From positions 1-64,000 of the forward strand of contig CAZCRT010000009.1 of NCBI GenBank assembly GCA_964501185.1: 64,000 nt of DNA. The letters run 5' to 3'. The notes under the pieces are model-generated. The model worked only from the letters and a program-made list of their open reading frames with translations, ran no database searches and was not told the DNA's origin. The stretch comes from BS150m-G50 sp964501185 [NCBI: uncultured Bacteroidia bacterium] (lineage in GTDB: Bacteria; CAIWAD01; BS150m-G50). Both the position numbers and the translations under genes were made by a program. Shown here in pieces: positions 8,413 through 17,022 of this stretch. Position 1 is the stretch's first letter; the number at the start of each line of letters is the position of its first letter.

Positions 8413-8934
8413 ATGTGGAAGAGAATCAATATTGTTACTGTACTAATTACCCTGCTCATTGCCGGACTCTCTCTGACCGCCTGTTCTAAAAAGGAAGCCG
8501 GCTCAACTGATACACCTGCAACGACACAGACCGGTCTGAAAGTCAGCTATGAAGCACCGGCAGCTGCCGAGGTTCCGGCCAGAGTCACACCAGAATCAGA
8601 CAGTGACTGGCAGGCTATCACCAATAACAAGAATGCTGAGATAGTAGAAGTACTGAACATTATCAATCCTGTGGCAGCTTTCATTATTGCCGCCTTTGAC
8701 CAGTACTCCGATAAACTGAGCGAAGTAACACACGATGAATGGACAGACACCCAGGTCCAGCTTGGTAATGCTTCAACTCTTTATGGTGATTGTGTCAAGC
8801 GTCTGGAGGCGGGGAATTTTGACCGTCAGCTTTTCCTTGATCTTGAGGAGTCCTGGCAGATATTTGTAAAAGTAGGTGTTGCGGGAGTTCGGACAAAAAC
8901 CATGATCGATTCCGATCTGTTACGCGCCGAGTAG
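8413..8934 (+). CDS. Lipoprotein of unknown function in the nos cluster
   Basis: A 173-residue protein with a clear lipoprotein signal (hydrophobic residues 6-22 then LTAC, lipidated Cys at 24). A Thr/Pro/Ala-rich linker follows, then a C-terminal part of about 110 residues predicted to be mostly helical, without Cys pairs, CxxCH or obvious Cu-binding motifs. It sits between the NosB-like gene (13 bases) and nosD (42 bases) on the same strand, so a role in envelope assembly or electron delivery to NosZ is possible but not shown. I do not recognise the family. Confidence 0.75.
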   Translation: MWKRINIVTVLITLLIAGLSLTACSKKEAGSTDTPATTQTGLKVSYEAPAAAEVPARVTPESDSDWQAITNNKNAEIVEVLNIINPVAAFIIAAFDQYSDKLSEVTHDEWTDTQVQLGNASTLYGDCVKRLEAGNFDRQLFLDLEESWQIFVKVGVAGVRTKTMIDSDLLRAE

Positions 8935-8976
8935 GACGGTACCGAATCGCACCAGATCGACAGAGATACGAAGCCA

Positions 8977-10329
8977 ATGAAAATCACCTCCACATTTATA
9001 ATCACCCTGGCCCTGGTACTCAGTACCAGGGCTTTTGCGGTGGAGGTCTCCACCAGTGATGATCTGTTGCATGCCCTGGCGGATACCCTGGCACGTGATA
9101 CGATTCATCTGAAACAGGGCATCTATCTGGGCCCCTTTGTGGTCACTACTTCAAGGGCCATCCTCGGTGAAGAGGGTGCCATAATTGACGGACAGGGAAT
9201 CGGTGATGCACTGACACTTGAGGCCGATTCCATCAGGCTGATCGGTGTAACCGTCCAGAATTCAGGCACGAGACTACTGAAAGATCACGCCGGGATAAAA
9301 GTGACCGGCGACTTTGTTGAAATTGCTGATTGTCTCGTGCGTGACAACCTGCACGGTATCTATATCAAAGGGGGTAATACCCATTACCTTCACGACAATA
9401 CCGTAGTCGGGCGGATGAATATTCAGGAAGCAGATCGTGGCAACGGCATTCACCTCTGGAGCACTTTCGAGAACATCCTCGAGAACAACGAAATCAGCTT
9501 TGCCCGTGACGGAATCTACTTCTCCTTCGCTAACCGTACACAGATCACCGGTAACCACATACACGATCTGCGCTATGGGTTGCACTACATGTATTCTGAT
9601 TCCAACAGTTTCGAGGACAATCTCTTTGATCATAATGTCGCCGGTGCCGCCCTCATGTTCTCCGAGCGGATCAGTTTCAAGCGTAATATTTTCGCCCACT
9701 GCCGGGGATTCAGAGCCTACGGCATCCTGCTCCAGTCGGTAGAGTATTGCACGGCAGAATCCAACCTGATACTCGATAATACCAGGGCGGTCTTCTTCGA
9801 CGACGCCAATCACAATCTGCTTGAGGGGAACGACGTCGTTCAGAACGACGTGGCCATTCTGCTCAACGCTTCCTGTGAAGACAACCTGCTGGTCGGGAAT
9901 AATTTTATCTCCAACCTCTCTGACGCTGTAATGGAGCGCTCAGTCATCGATTTGACGCGCTGGGTCAGGGACGGAAAAGGCAACTTCTGGTCGGGGTATG
10001 ACGGGTACGATATTGACAGCGATGGAGTTGGTGATATACCATTTCAACTTCAGAGCATCTTTGAGTTCCTCGAACTGGAAAATCCAGCGGTAAGGTTTTA
10101 TCTTTACAGTCCTGCAGCACAACTGTTAGCTACAGCCGAGAAGCGTTTGCCGATCCTGCGCAAAGCAACTGCCAGCGATCCCAGGCCGGTCTTCCGCACG
10201 CTGGCAAATGCTGATGTGCCCTGGGATAAACTTGCCTACAGTGATGTCGGCGCTTCGGTTGGCCATTGTGTTATCTGGGCAATAGCTCTGTTTTTGCCGC
10301 CTGTGCTAAGTTGGAAGGTTCGCAAGTGA
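8977..10329 (+). CDS. nosD: NosD, periplasmic maturation protein of N2O reductase
   Basis: A 450-residue parallel beta-helix protein with a cleavable signal peptide (residues 1-21, ending TRAFA). Many short right-handed helix repeats are visible (patterns such as NxHGIYIKGGN, NxISFARDGIYFSFANR and NLLEGNDV), as in NosD and the carbohydrate-binding/sugar-hydrolysis repeat family. A hydrophobic segment near the C-terminus (IWAIALFLPPVLS) may anchor it. NosD works with the NosFY ABC transporter in assembling the CuZ site. Its stop overlaps the GTG start of nosF, showing translational coupling. Confidence 0.92.
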   Translation: MKITSTFIITLALVLSTRAFAVEVSTSDDLLHALADTLARDTIHLKQGIYLGPFVVTTSRAILGEEGAIIDGQGIGDALTLEADSIRLIGVTVQNSGTRLLKDHAGIKVTGDFVEIADCLVRDNLHGIYIKGGNTHYLHDNTVVGRMNIQEADRGNGIHLWSTFENILENNEISFARDGIYFSFANRTQITGNHIHDLRYGLHYMYSDSNSFEDNLFDHNVAGAALMFSERISFKRNIFAHCRGFRAYGILLQSVEYCTAESNLILDNTRAVFFDDANHNLLEGNDVVQNDVAILLNASCEDNLLVGNNFISNLSDAVMERSVIDLTRWVRDGKGNFWSGYDGYDIDSDGVGDIPFQLQSIFEFLELENPAVRFYLYSPAAQLLATAEKRLPILRKATASDPRPVFRTLANADVPWDKLAYSDVGASVGHCVIWAIALFLPPVLSWKVRK

Positions 10330-11219
10330 TACGGTTATCAGACTACTCGAAGAAATACGGTTCATTTCAGGCTGTCTATCCCACCGACATGCATATCGGA
10401 GAGGGTGAGGTTTATGCCCTGCTCGGGCCCAACGGTGGTGGCAAGACAACTCTGCTCAAGTCTGTTGTCGGCCTTTCGCGCCCCGATACCGGAACCGTCA
10501 CTATTGCGGGTGAAAACCTCTGGGAGAAACCGGAACAGGTGAAGGCACAGCTTTCATATCTCCCACAGCGCGTCACACTTCCAGAGAGTCTCACTGTCGG
10601 TGAGGTCCTGAATTTCTTCGCAACAATCAAGGGCGCTCCAGCTGACCGGATAGAGGAGCTGCTCGAGCTGATCGACATCAAGGCTGAAATGCGCCAGCGG
10701 ACAGGAACGCTTTCCGGCGGTATGCTGCAGCGGCTGGGGCTGGTGATCACTTTCCTTGCCGACACACCTGTCTATGTACTCGATGAACCAACCCTGAATC
10801 TTGATATGGGGGGTGTGAGATGCCTGCGGAAGTATCTGGCAAAACTCAAATCAAATAAAAAGACCGTACTTTTCACATCCCACGCCATGGTTGATGCAGA
10901 GAGTCTGGCCGACCGGGTCGCAGTTATGGCCAGTGGCAGACTCGCCCTGGAGCAACCGGTAGCCGAATTCCGCACCAGGGTCAAGAATCAAACCGATATG
11001 GTTCTGGTTCTGGCGGGACATGAAGAAACACTCGTTGACGTAGCCCTGCAGAGCGGAGCGACTGAGGCTGAGTTTGAGAACGGATATTTCCGGTATCGTG
11101 CCGATCAGATTGAACAGATCAAAGTGCTTGAAGCCATCCGGGAGACCGGAACAGATATCATCAGCATATCAACCCAGAAACCATCACTTGATCAACTCGT
11201 GGAGGAACATTATGACTAA
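10326..11219 (+). CDS. nosF: NosF, ABC transporter ATP-binding protein
   Basis: An ATPase of about 297 residues with Walker A GPNGGGKTT, signature LSGGMLQRLGL and Walker B VYVLDEPT, followed by a regulatory C-terminal region. It pairs with the NosY permease to energise NosD-dependent maturation of N2O reductase, probably by moving a sulfur species. GTG 10326 is the chosen start: it overlaps the nosD stop by 4 bases and GGAAGG lies about 7 bases upstream. A longer frame from 10266 would intrude into nosD and lacks a Shine-Dalgarno sequence. Confidence 0.92.
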   Translation: MIRLSDYSKKYGSFQAVYPTDMHIGEGEVYALLGPNGGGKTTLLKSVVGLSRPDTGTVTIAGENLWEKPEQVKAQLSYLPQRVTLPESLTVGEVLNFFATIKGAPADRIEELLELIDIKAEMRQRTGTLSGGMLQRLGLVITFLADTPVYVLDEPTLNLDMGGVRCLRKYLAKLKSNKKTVLFTSHAMVDAESLADRVAVMASGRLALEQPVAEFRTRVKNQTDMVLVLAGHEETLVDVALQSGATEAEFENGYFRYRADQIEQIKVLEAIRETGTDIISISTQKPSLDQLVEEHYD

Positions 11220-11940
11220 GCTAAGTACTGTTCTGCTCTGTGCGCTACTGGCAGTTTCCTGCCAGACGAAAGTTCACCCACACCTGGACGCAGGCCTGGA
11301 CCAGTGTGAAAATTGCTCTATGGTAATCAATGATGTCGATCATGGGGCGGTAGCGATTAATGCCGCTGAGAAGATGCTTACATTCTGTTGCCCGGTTTGT
11401 GTTCTGCAGACTATCAACAAGCTCAAGGCAGACGGGGCAGCGGTGCAGATGAACGTATATCTGTTCGATCACACCAGCTTTAAAGCCATCCCTGCCACCC
11501 GGGCTTTCATTGTACATGGCAATTTCCGGACTACCATGGGTTATGGGCTTATGGCCTTTGCCGAGGAGCCAGATGCAGCAGACTTTGCCATCGAAATGGC
11601 GGGTACAGTAATCACCTGGAATGATCTTCGGGTAATGTGGGAGCGGGCCGACAGGGAGATTGAGCTCTCTACGGCAGATATCGACGATCCACCTGCTATT
11701 GAAGTACACCGGGGTCAGATTGTTGATGTAACCTACGACAATCCCCGGGGTGAGATGGATCAGATTCTACTGACGGGATATGATTTCCAGATGCAGACAC
11801 CGGCAGAATCAAGCATGACAAAAACCTTTATAGCTGACAAACCCGGTCAGGGATTTGTCTTTCAAAACAATGCCGGTCAGATCCTGGCGACACTCTTTGT
11901 TGCCGGTGATCACACAGCTGAAGAAGCCGATTTCCGGTGA
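11212..11940 (+). CDS. nosL: NosL-like copper lipoprotein with C-terminal extension
   Basis: A predicted 242-residue lipoprotein (signal then AVSC, Cys 16) carrying the NosL copper motif CxxCxM as CENCSM near residue 34, and a further CCPVC. NosL delivers Cu(I) to NosZ. The protein is longer than usual NosL (about 170-190 residues): after residue 165 there is an extra beta-rich segment (VDVTYDNPRGEMDQILLTGY, then KPGQGFVFQNNAG) that I do not recognise. ATG 11212 overlaps the end of nosF and has GGAGGAACAT upstream. The gene order nosF-nosL-nosY places NosL between the two ABC subunits. Confidence 0.88.
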   Translation: MTKLSTVLLCALLAVSCQTKVHPHLDAGLDQCENCSMVINDVDHGAVAINAAEKMLTFCCPVCVLQTINKLKADGAAVQMNVYLFDHTSFKAIPATRAFIVHGNFRTTMGYGLMAFAEEPDAADFAIEMAGTVITWNDLRVMWERADREIELSTADIDDPPAIEVHRGQIVDVTYDNPRGEMDQILLTGYDFQMQTPAESSMTKTFIADKPGQGFVFQNNAGQILATLFVAGDHTAEEADFR

Positions 11941-11966
11941 TCCACATTTAACCACAGGCCCGCCCG

Positions 11967-12791
11967 ATGAATAAAGTGCTGCTGATAGCCAGACAGGATC
12001 TGAAACTGAATCTGCGTAACAGGTGGATTCTCGGGGTATCCATTCTCTTCGGTGTGCTGACCCTCACGATCGCCTACTCCGGTATGGTTACAGCGGGTTA
12101 TGTAGGATTCCAGGATTTTCGACGTACCGGTGCTTCGATTGTGAGCCTCGTCCTCTATCTGGTGCCTATCCTGGCGTTGATGATGGGGACCTATACTTTT
12201 GTCTCCTACCGTAAGTACCTCGACTGGGTAATCAGCCAGCCAGTCGCCCGCTGGAAGATTATCATCGGAAAGTACCTCGGTGCTCTGGGGTCCCTGGTTC
12301 TGGCGGTTGTCGCGGGTTTCGCGGTCGCCGGGATTATCATCGCTTTCCGTATAGGTGCTGAAGGGTCCTGGCGTTTCATGCTGGTTGCTCTTCATTCCCT
12401 TATGCTGGGTGCGGTGTTTCTGAGCCTTGCCCTCCTCCTCTCGATCATTGTCCACCGGCGCCAGGCCGCGGTCGGACTCTCCGTACTGCTCTGGTTTTTC
12501 TTCGTGATCTTTTACGATCTGGCTGTACTGGCCAGTACAACCTACCTGTCTCACACAACCCTGAAAACCGGGTTGCTGGTAGGGTTGTTTTTTAACCCGG
12601 TCGACATGGTGCGGGTTTCCAGTCTCCTTGCAGTAGGGGGGGATTCAATATTTGGTGCGGCTGGTGTTGTGGCTGTGAAACTGCTGGGCAGTACCGGCGC
12701 CCTCACCCTGATCTCGCTGATACTGGTTATTCTCTGGATCGTTGTACCGTTGCTGATCAGCATAAAATTGTTCGACAGGCAGAATGTCTGA
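11967..12791 (+). CDS. nosY: NosY, ABC transporter permease
   Basis: A 274-residue membrane protein with about six transmembrane helices in the layout of ABC-2 type permeases. The motif DWVISQPVARWKIIIGKYLG after the second helix is typical of the NosY/ABC-2 family. It is the membrane partner of NosF and closes the nos cluster; the next gene on the strand is 340 bases away. Confidence 0.92.
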   Translation: MNKVLLIARQDLKLNLRNRWILGVSILFGVLTLTIAYSGMVTAGYVGFQDFRRTGASIVSLVLYLVPILALMMGTYTFVSYRKYLDWVISQPVARWKIIIGKYLGALGSLVLAVVAGFAVAGIIIAFRIGAEGSWRFMLVALHSLMLGAVFLSLALLLSIIVHRRQAAVGLSVLLWFFFVIFYDLAVLASTTYLSHTTLKTGLLVGLFFNPVDMVRVSSLLAVGGDSIFGAAGVVAVKLLGSTGALTLISLILVILWIVVPLLISIKLFDRQNV

Positions 12792-13132
12792 ACACCTGGT
12801 GTGACACAACGCTGACTTTCCGGTAGTGGAGATCACCTCAGGAAATTATGGAAAGCAGTTTTGAGCAAGGAAACTATTGCTCAACTGGTTCAGTTTCTGC
12901 ATCATTTTTCTCATAGAAGTCAGACCAACTATCTGACGGTTCTATTCCTTGCAGGCCTGACCTTAAAACCTGGAAAGAAACATGCTTAACGAGTTAACAG
13001 TTTACCAGATCTGAAGCGTGCTACGGGAACCGGTACGGTTCCCTCACATTAACGCACGCGCAACCCACCCGCTCTGACCACCGGGAGTCTCCGGTTTGCA
13101 GCACGGGTGACCGCGCGCAAACGGAGGTTCCA
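12792..13132 (+). promoter_or_regulatory. Hairpin-rich spacer between nosY and yedE
   Basis: No gene is visible in these 341 bases. Perfect hairpins occur at 12861-12884 (TTGAGCAA/TTGCTCAA, 8-base loop, then a T-rich stretch, possibly the nos operon terminator), 12919-12937 (GTCAGA/TCTGAC) and 13025-13043 (GGGAACCG/CGGTTCCC, 3-base loop). The last lies about 90 bases before yedE and has no T tract, so it could be part of a regulatory leader. No promoter could be called with confidence. Confidence 0.4.
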
Positions 13133-14260
13133 ATGCCCCAGAACAATTACAGTAAACTTACCGCCTTCTTCGCTTCCCGATGGGGAATCATCCTGATCGG
13201 TGCCGTCATTGGCATCCTGGCTCCCCTGCTCCAGAGGCTGGGCAATCCCCCCAACATGGGGATCTGCGCCGCCTGCTTTGAACGCGATATCGCCGGTGCC
13301 CTCGGACTGCATCGTGCCGGTGTCGTACAACAGATCAGACCGGAATTGATCGGCTTTGTACTGGGCTCGCTGATTGCAGCTCTGCTGTTCCGGGAGTTCA
13401 GGGCGCGAGGGGGTTCGGCTCCGCTGATCCGTTTTGTGCTGGGTGCATTCGCCATGATTGGCGCCCTGACATTTCTCGGCTGTCCCTGGCGGGCGCTGCT
13501 GCGGCTGGCCGGTGGTGACATGAATGCCGTTATCGGATTGATCGGCCTGGCGACAGGTATCGGTGTCGGTACACTCTTTCTCCGGCGCGGTTACAGCCTG
13601 GGCCGGGCGCAAAAAACAAAAGCCGCCGCAGGTTGGGTTATGCCGTTAATAATGATCGGCCTGTTGTTACTCGCACTGTTTCGCCCTCAGTTCAGTGAGG
13701 GTGGCGCAATCTTCTTCAGCGTCAAAGGCCCCGGAGCTATGACGGCGCCATTACTGATCGCGTTGGGAGCCGGATTGTTGATCGGATTTCTGGCGCAACG
13801 CACCCGCTTCTGCACCATGGGAGCTATTCGCGATGTTATTCTGATCCGTGATTACCACCTCATGACCGGTGTGGTGGCGCTGGTGGTGGCAGCCTTTATA
13901 ACCAATCTCATCCTGGGCCAGGTTGGCTTTGGTTTCGCAGCACAACCGATTTCGCATAGTAATCACCTCTGGAATTTTCTGGGGATGGTTCTGGCTGGCC
14001 AGGCCTTTCTGCTGGCAGGAGGCTGTCCCGGGCGCCAGCTCTTTCTCTCAGGAGAAGGTGACAGCGACGCGGGTATCTTTGTGCTGGGGATGATTACCGG
14101 TGCCGGTTTTGCCCATAATTTTGCCCTGGCCGGTAAACCGGACAGGATGGTCGAAGGTGTCCTGCAGGTCGGTGGTATTTCCGGCTATGGGATGGTGGCT
14201 GTTATAATCGGATTGCTGGTCTGTGTGGCCATCGGACTGTCCATGCGGGAACGGGTATAA
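13133..14260 (+). CDS. yedE: YedE/YeeE-family transporter, selenium-metabolism type
   Basis: A 375-residue inner-membrane protein with about ten hydrophobic segments in two YeeE/YedE repeats. Conserved Cys-containing motifs are GICAACFERD, GCPWR, RTRFCTMGAIRD and GGCPGRQLFLSGEGD. This form is the YedE-related transporter found with YedF in selenium-using bacteria; YeeE-type relatives import thiosulfate. ATG 13133 has GGAGG 5 bases upstream. The three genes downstream (TusA-like, PLP desulfurase-like, DUF3343) form the same unit. Selenium as the substrate is inferred from this gene set. Confidence 0.85.
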   Translation: MPQNNYSKLTAFFASRWGIILIGAVIGILAPLLQRLGNPPNMGICAACFERDIAGALGLHRAGVVQQIRPELIGFVLGSLIAALLFREFRARGGSAPLIRFVLGAFAMIGALTFLGCPWRALLRLAGGDMNAVIGLIGLATGIGVGTLFLRRGYSLGRAQKTKAAAGWVMPLIMIGLLLLALFRPQFSEGGAIFFSVKGPGAMTAPLLIALGAGLLIGFLAQRTRFCTMGAIRDVILIRDYHLMTGVVALVVAAFITNLILGQVGFGFAAQPISHSNHLWNFLGMVLAGQAFLLAGGCPGRQLFLSGEGDSDAGIFVLGMITGAGFAHNFALAGKPDRMVEGVLQVGGISGYGMVAVIIGLLVCVAIGLSMRERV

Positions 14261-14310
14261 CTGATACTGTAACTGCCGGAGAATTTGCCAAATGAATTAT
14301 GGAGGATAAA

Positions 14311-14520
14311 ATGTCACAGAAAATTGATGCCTGCGGATTATCATGTCCACAGCCGGTTCTACTGGTTGACAGAGCGATCGCGAACGCTGACTTTCCGGTG
14401 GAGGTGACGGTTGATACTGTTACAGCAGTTGAAAATGTCCGGCGCCTGGCTGAAAACAGGAGTTGCCGGGTTACTGTAGAGGAAAAAGAAGATGGCTTCG
14501 AACTGTTGATTGAACAATGA
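14311..14520 (+). CDS. yedF: TusA/YedF-type sulfur or selenium carrier
   Basis: A 69-residue TusA-fold protein with the active-site motif CPxP (CGLSCPQPV, Cys 12) at the N-terminus and the usual two-helix/four-strand length. The single TusA domain lacks the C-terminal DsrE-like part of full YedF, but its place after yedE supports a role as carrier of selenium or persulfide sulfur. ATG 14311 has GGAGG 6 bases upstream; the ATG at 14299 would put the ribosome site inside the gene. The stop overlaps the next start by 4 bases (ATGA). Confidence 0.85.
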   Translation: MSQKIDACGLSCPQPVLLVDRAIANADFPVEVTVDTVTAVENVRRLAENRSCRVTVEEKEDGFELLIEQ

Positions 14521-15680
14521 TCTATCTCGACAATGCAGCTACCAGCTGGCCCAAACCGGACTGTGTGGCGGAAGCAATGATCAGAGTGCTGGAAACTGCC
14601 GGGGGAAATCCCGGCCGTTCCGGTCATCGCGTCTCACTTGAAGCCGGGCGGGCGGTTTACCACACACGGGAGATTCTGGCTGCACTTTTTGGTGTAGCCG
14701 ACCCGTTACGGGTTGTCCTGTCCCAGAATGCTACCGAGGGTTTGAACCTGGCCCTTCGTGGACAGCTGCGTCCAGGTGATCATGTGATCACCAGCAGTAT
14801 GGAACATAACGCTGTCATGCGCCCGCTGCGTCATCTGGAAGAGCAGGGCATAGAGATCACGGTGATACCCTGTTCACCACAGGGGGTGCTCAACCCGGAC
14901 GATCTGACACCGGCGATCAGGAACAATACAGTGATGATTGTTTTGAATCATGCCTCTAATGTGACCGGTACGATACAACCGGTCAGAGAGGCGGGGCAGA
15001 TTGCCCGAAAACATGGCTTACTGTTGCTGGTCGACGCTGCCCAGAGTGCCGGTTTGATACCGCTGGATATGGAAGGGGACTGTATCGACCTGCTGGCATT
15101 TACCGGTCATAAAGCACTGCTGGGGCCTCCCGGAACCGGCGGATTACTGATCGGAGAGCGGGTGGATCTGGCGCGGTTGCAACCATTGATACGTGGGGGC
15201 ACCGGCAGCCGGTCGGGTGATGAAATACAACCGGCGTTGCTACCGGACCGCTACGAAAGCGGTACACGCAATACACCGGGCCTGGCAGGGCTGGCTTCTG
15301 CCCTCAGCTGGCTGGAATCTCAGGGTTGGGATAAGATCCGCCAGCAGGAAGCCAGGGTAAGTCAGCGGTTGAGCAACGGGTTGCGGGACATTTCCGGTGT
15401 AACCATTTACGGTGTAGAGGATGTGGATCGCAGCACCGGTGTGGTGTCATTCAACATTGATAACAGCATGCTCTCCACTGTTGGCCTGGAGCTGGAAGAG
15501 AAGTCCGGGATTCTCTGCCGGGTAGGACTGCACTGTTCGCCCGCTTCACACCGTACTATAGGCACCTATCCCACAGGTACGGTGCGCCTCAGTCCGGGTT
15601 ATTTCACAACAGAAACGGAAATTGACACTGTGCTGACAGCAGTTGACAGGCTGGCTGCCACAGCTGCCGGAAACCGCTGA
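14517..15680 (+). CDS. Class V aminotransferase, cysteine desulfurase/selenocysteine lyase-like
   Basis: A 387-residue PLP enzyme of the NifS/Csd superfamily. The PLP lysine lies in TGHKALLGPPGTGG. The catalytic Cys lies in GLHCSPASHRTIGT near the C-terminus, the arrangement of the cysteine desulfurase family commonly found beside YedF-type carriers. It would release sulfur from cysteine or selenium from selenocysteine and load it on the TusA-like protein encoded just upstream, with which it overlaps by 4 bases. Substrate choice between Cys and Sec cannot be told from sequence. Confidence 0.88.
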   Translation: MIYLDNAATSWPKPDCVAEAMIRVLETAGGNPGRSGHRVSLEAGRAVYHTREILAALFGVADPLRVVLSQNATEGLNLALRGQLRPGDHVITSSMEHNAVMRPLRHLEEQGIEITVIPCSPQGVLNPDDLTPAIRNNTVMIVLNHASNVTGTIQPVREAGQIARKHGLLLLVDAAQSAGLIPLDMEGDCIDLLAFTGHKALLGPPGTGGLLIGERVDLARLQPLIRGGTGSRSGDEIQPALLPDRYESGTRNTPGLAGLASALSWLESQGWDKIRQQEARVSQRLSNGLRDISGVTIYGVEDVDRSTGVVSFNIDNSMLSTVGLELEEKSGILCRVGLHCSPASHRTIGTYPTGTVRLSPGYFTTETEIDTVLTAVDRLAATAAGNR

Positions 15681-15695
15681 GCAGAAAGGATCTCG

Positions 15696-15926
15696 ATGGC
15701 AAAGGAGGAATACACCGTCCTGCTGGCCCCCACAATCAGCCACGCCCTGAAAGGGGAAAGCCTGCTGAAAAAAGCCGGTTGCAGTTGTAAACTGATTCCG
15801 GTACCACGTCACCTCAGCTCTGATTGTGGTGTCTGCCTGCGGATCGCGCGCGCGGGTAAATCTGTGGCACAGCAGATTCTCGAGCAGGGAGGTCTGGGTG
15901 CTGGTGAGTGGTATAATCTGAAGTAA
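15696..15926 (+). CDS. DUF3343 protein, putative Se/S carrier
   Basis: A 76-residue protein with the DUF3343 pattern: an N-terminal beta strand (YTVLLAPT), the helix region HALKGESLLKKAGC, then LIPVPRHLSSDCGVCLRI. The family is described as a putative Se/S carrier and co-occurs with YedE/YedF and desulfurase genes, exactly as here. It lies 15 bases after the PLP enzyme and ends the selenium/sulfur unit. Function remains inferred from association. Confidence 0.82.
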   Translation: MAKEEYTVLLAPTISHALKGESLLKKAGCSCKLIPVPRHLSSDCGVCLRIARAGKSVAQQILEQGGLGAGEWYNLK

Positions 15927-15953
15927 TACTGTTCAGGCGCACCTGGCGAAATC

Positions 15954-15970
15954 CACCATGATAAATGGTG
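15954..15970. terminator. Hairpin between converging genes
   Basis: CACCAT at 15954-15959 pairs with ATGGTG at 15965-15970 around a 5-base loop, between the ends of the DUF3343 gene and the opposing DUF389 gene. No T tract is present, so termination strength is uncertain. Confidence 0.35.
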
Positions 15971-15993
15971 CCTGAGAGGTGATGACGAGCTTT

Positions 15994-16968
15994 TCAGGGT
16001 CCTCGAAAAAATATGATAGTTAACAGTATGGCCAGGCTTATCAGCCATCCAGTGACATAAACAGTCATCGCGTGCTTCGCTTTCTTCTTTTCCAGCCAGG
16101 TGCGCGGGTTGATACCCCTGGCAAGCAAAACGATATTGCTGGCCAGGTTAACACATACGATATTTACTGCCAGCAGAATCCCCGCCCCTACAGCGAGCTC
16201 CATGTTTCCCTGCCCCAGCATGAGACCCAGTGTGGCCGCCGGTGGCAGAAGCGCTACAGCAACCATGACACCGACCAGTACGCTTGACAGCCCTGTTGTC
16301 AGTGATAGTGCCGCTGCTGCACCGGAAGCCAACGCCAGTGCAACCGAGTCCAGTCCGGCCTCAGTACGGCTCAGGATCTCGGGGTTCAGAGATTCAGAAA
16401 GCCAGAGAAATCCCAGACCGACAGAGAGGCCCACAGCCAACAGAATACCTGCGAGCAGTGTTCGCGCCGCGCTCTGCACAAGTTTGATATCACCCAGAGC
16501 GGTACCGAGACTCAACGCCAGATTCGGCCCCAGCAACGGCGCAATCACCATAGCGCCGATTACAACGGCGATATTGTTCTTCATAAGACCAATAGCGGCT
16601 ACTATCGTCGACAGTATCACCAGCAGGATAAAATTGAAGTCAAGTCGCGCCCTTTTCTCAACATCTTCATAAAGCTCTTCTCGAGCAGTAGTTGTAGCAT
16701 CTTTCCGCTTACTGTTGGTTTCCTCCGGCCGGGGCAATGATGCTTCAAGAGTTAAAACCAGTATCCGGGCAGATGGCTGTGCACCCAGGATATTCTGCAG
16801 CGCATCCAATACCCACTGAAGCTTATCATCAGTTACCAGTAACCGAATCTGCCTCTTGCCATCTTCTCCCGCAGCACCAAGGCGTATATCCCGGGAATCG
16901 GCTTTTTCCGCCAGTGCCGTGATAGTATCTGAGCTGCCGGCGTCAGCAACAACCTCGACATATTTCAT
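15994..16968 (-). CDS. DUF389 membrane protein (TIGR00341-like)
   Basis: A 324-residue protein with a soluble N-terminal domain of about 110 residues and about six transmembrane segments. The conserved DUF389 block is clear: NNIAVVIGAMVIAPLLGPNL near residue 130, a Gly/Ser/Ala-rich helix (ALASGAAAALSLTTGLSSVLVGVMVAVALLPP) and LAVNIVCVNLASNIVLLARG. The family is widespread and its function is unknown. It is transcribed alone toward the selenium unit; the next gene on the same strand starts well upstream. Confidence 0.88.
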   Translation of the reverse strand: MKYVEVVADAGSSDTITALAEKADSRDIRLGAAGEDGKRQIRLLVTDDKLQWVLDALQNILGAQPSARILVLTLEASLPRPEETNSKRKDATTTAREELYEDVEKRARLDFNFILLVILSTIVAAIGLMKNNIAVVIGAMVIAPLLGPNLALSLGTALGDIKLVQSAARTLLAGILLAVGLSVGLGFLWLSESLNPEILSRTEAGLDSVALALASGAAAALSLTTGLSSVLVGVMVAVALLPPAATLGLMLGQGNMELAVGAGILLAVNIVCVNLASNIVLLARGINPRTWLEKKKAKHAMTVYVTGWLISLAILLTIIFFRGP

Positions 16969-17022
16969 TATTGGCTACTTCCTTTTCAGATATACGGCGT
17001 TTCAGGTATGATTTGAGAATCA

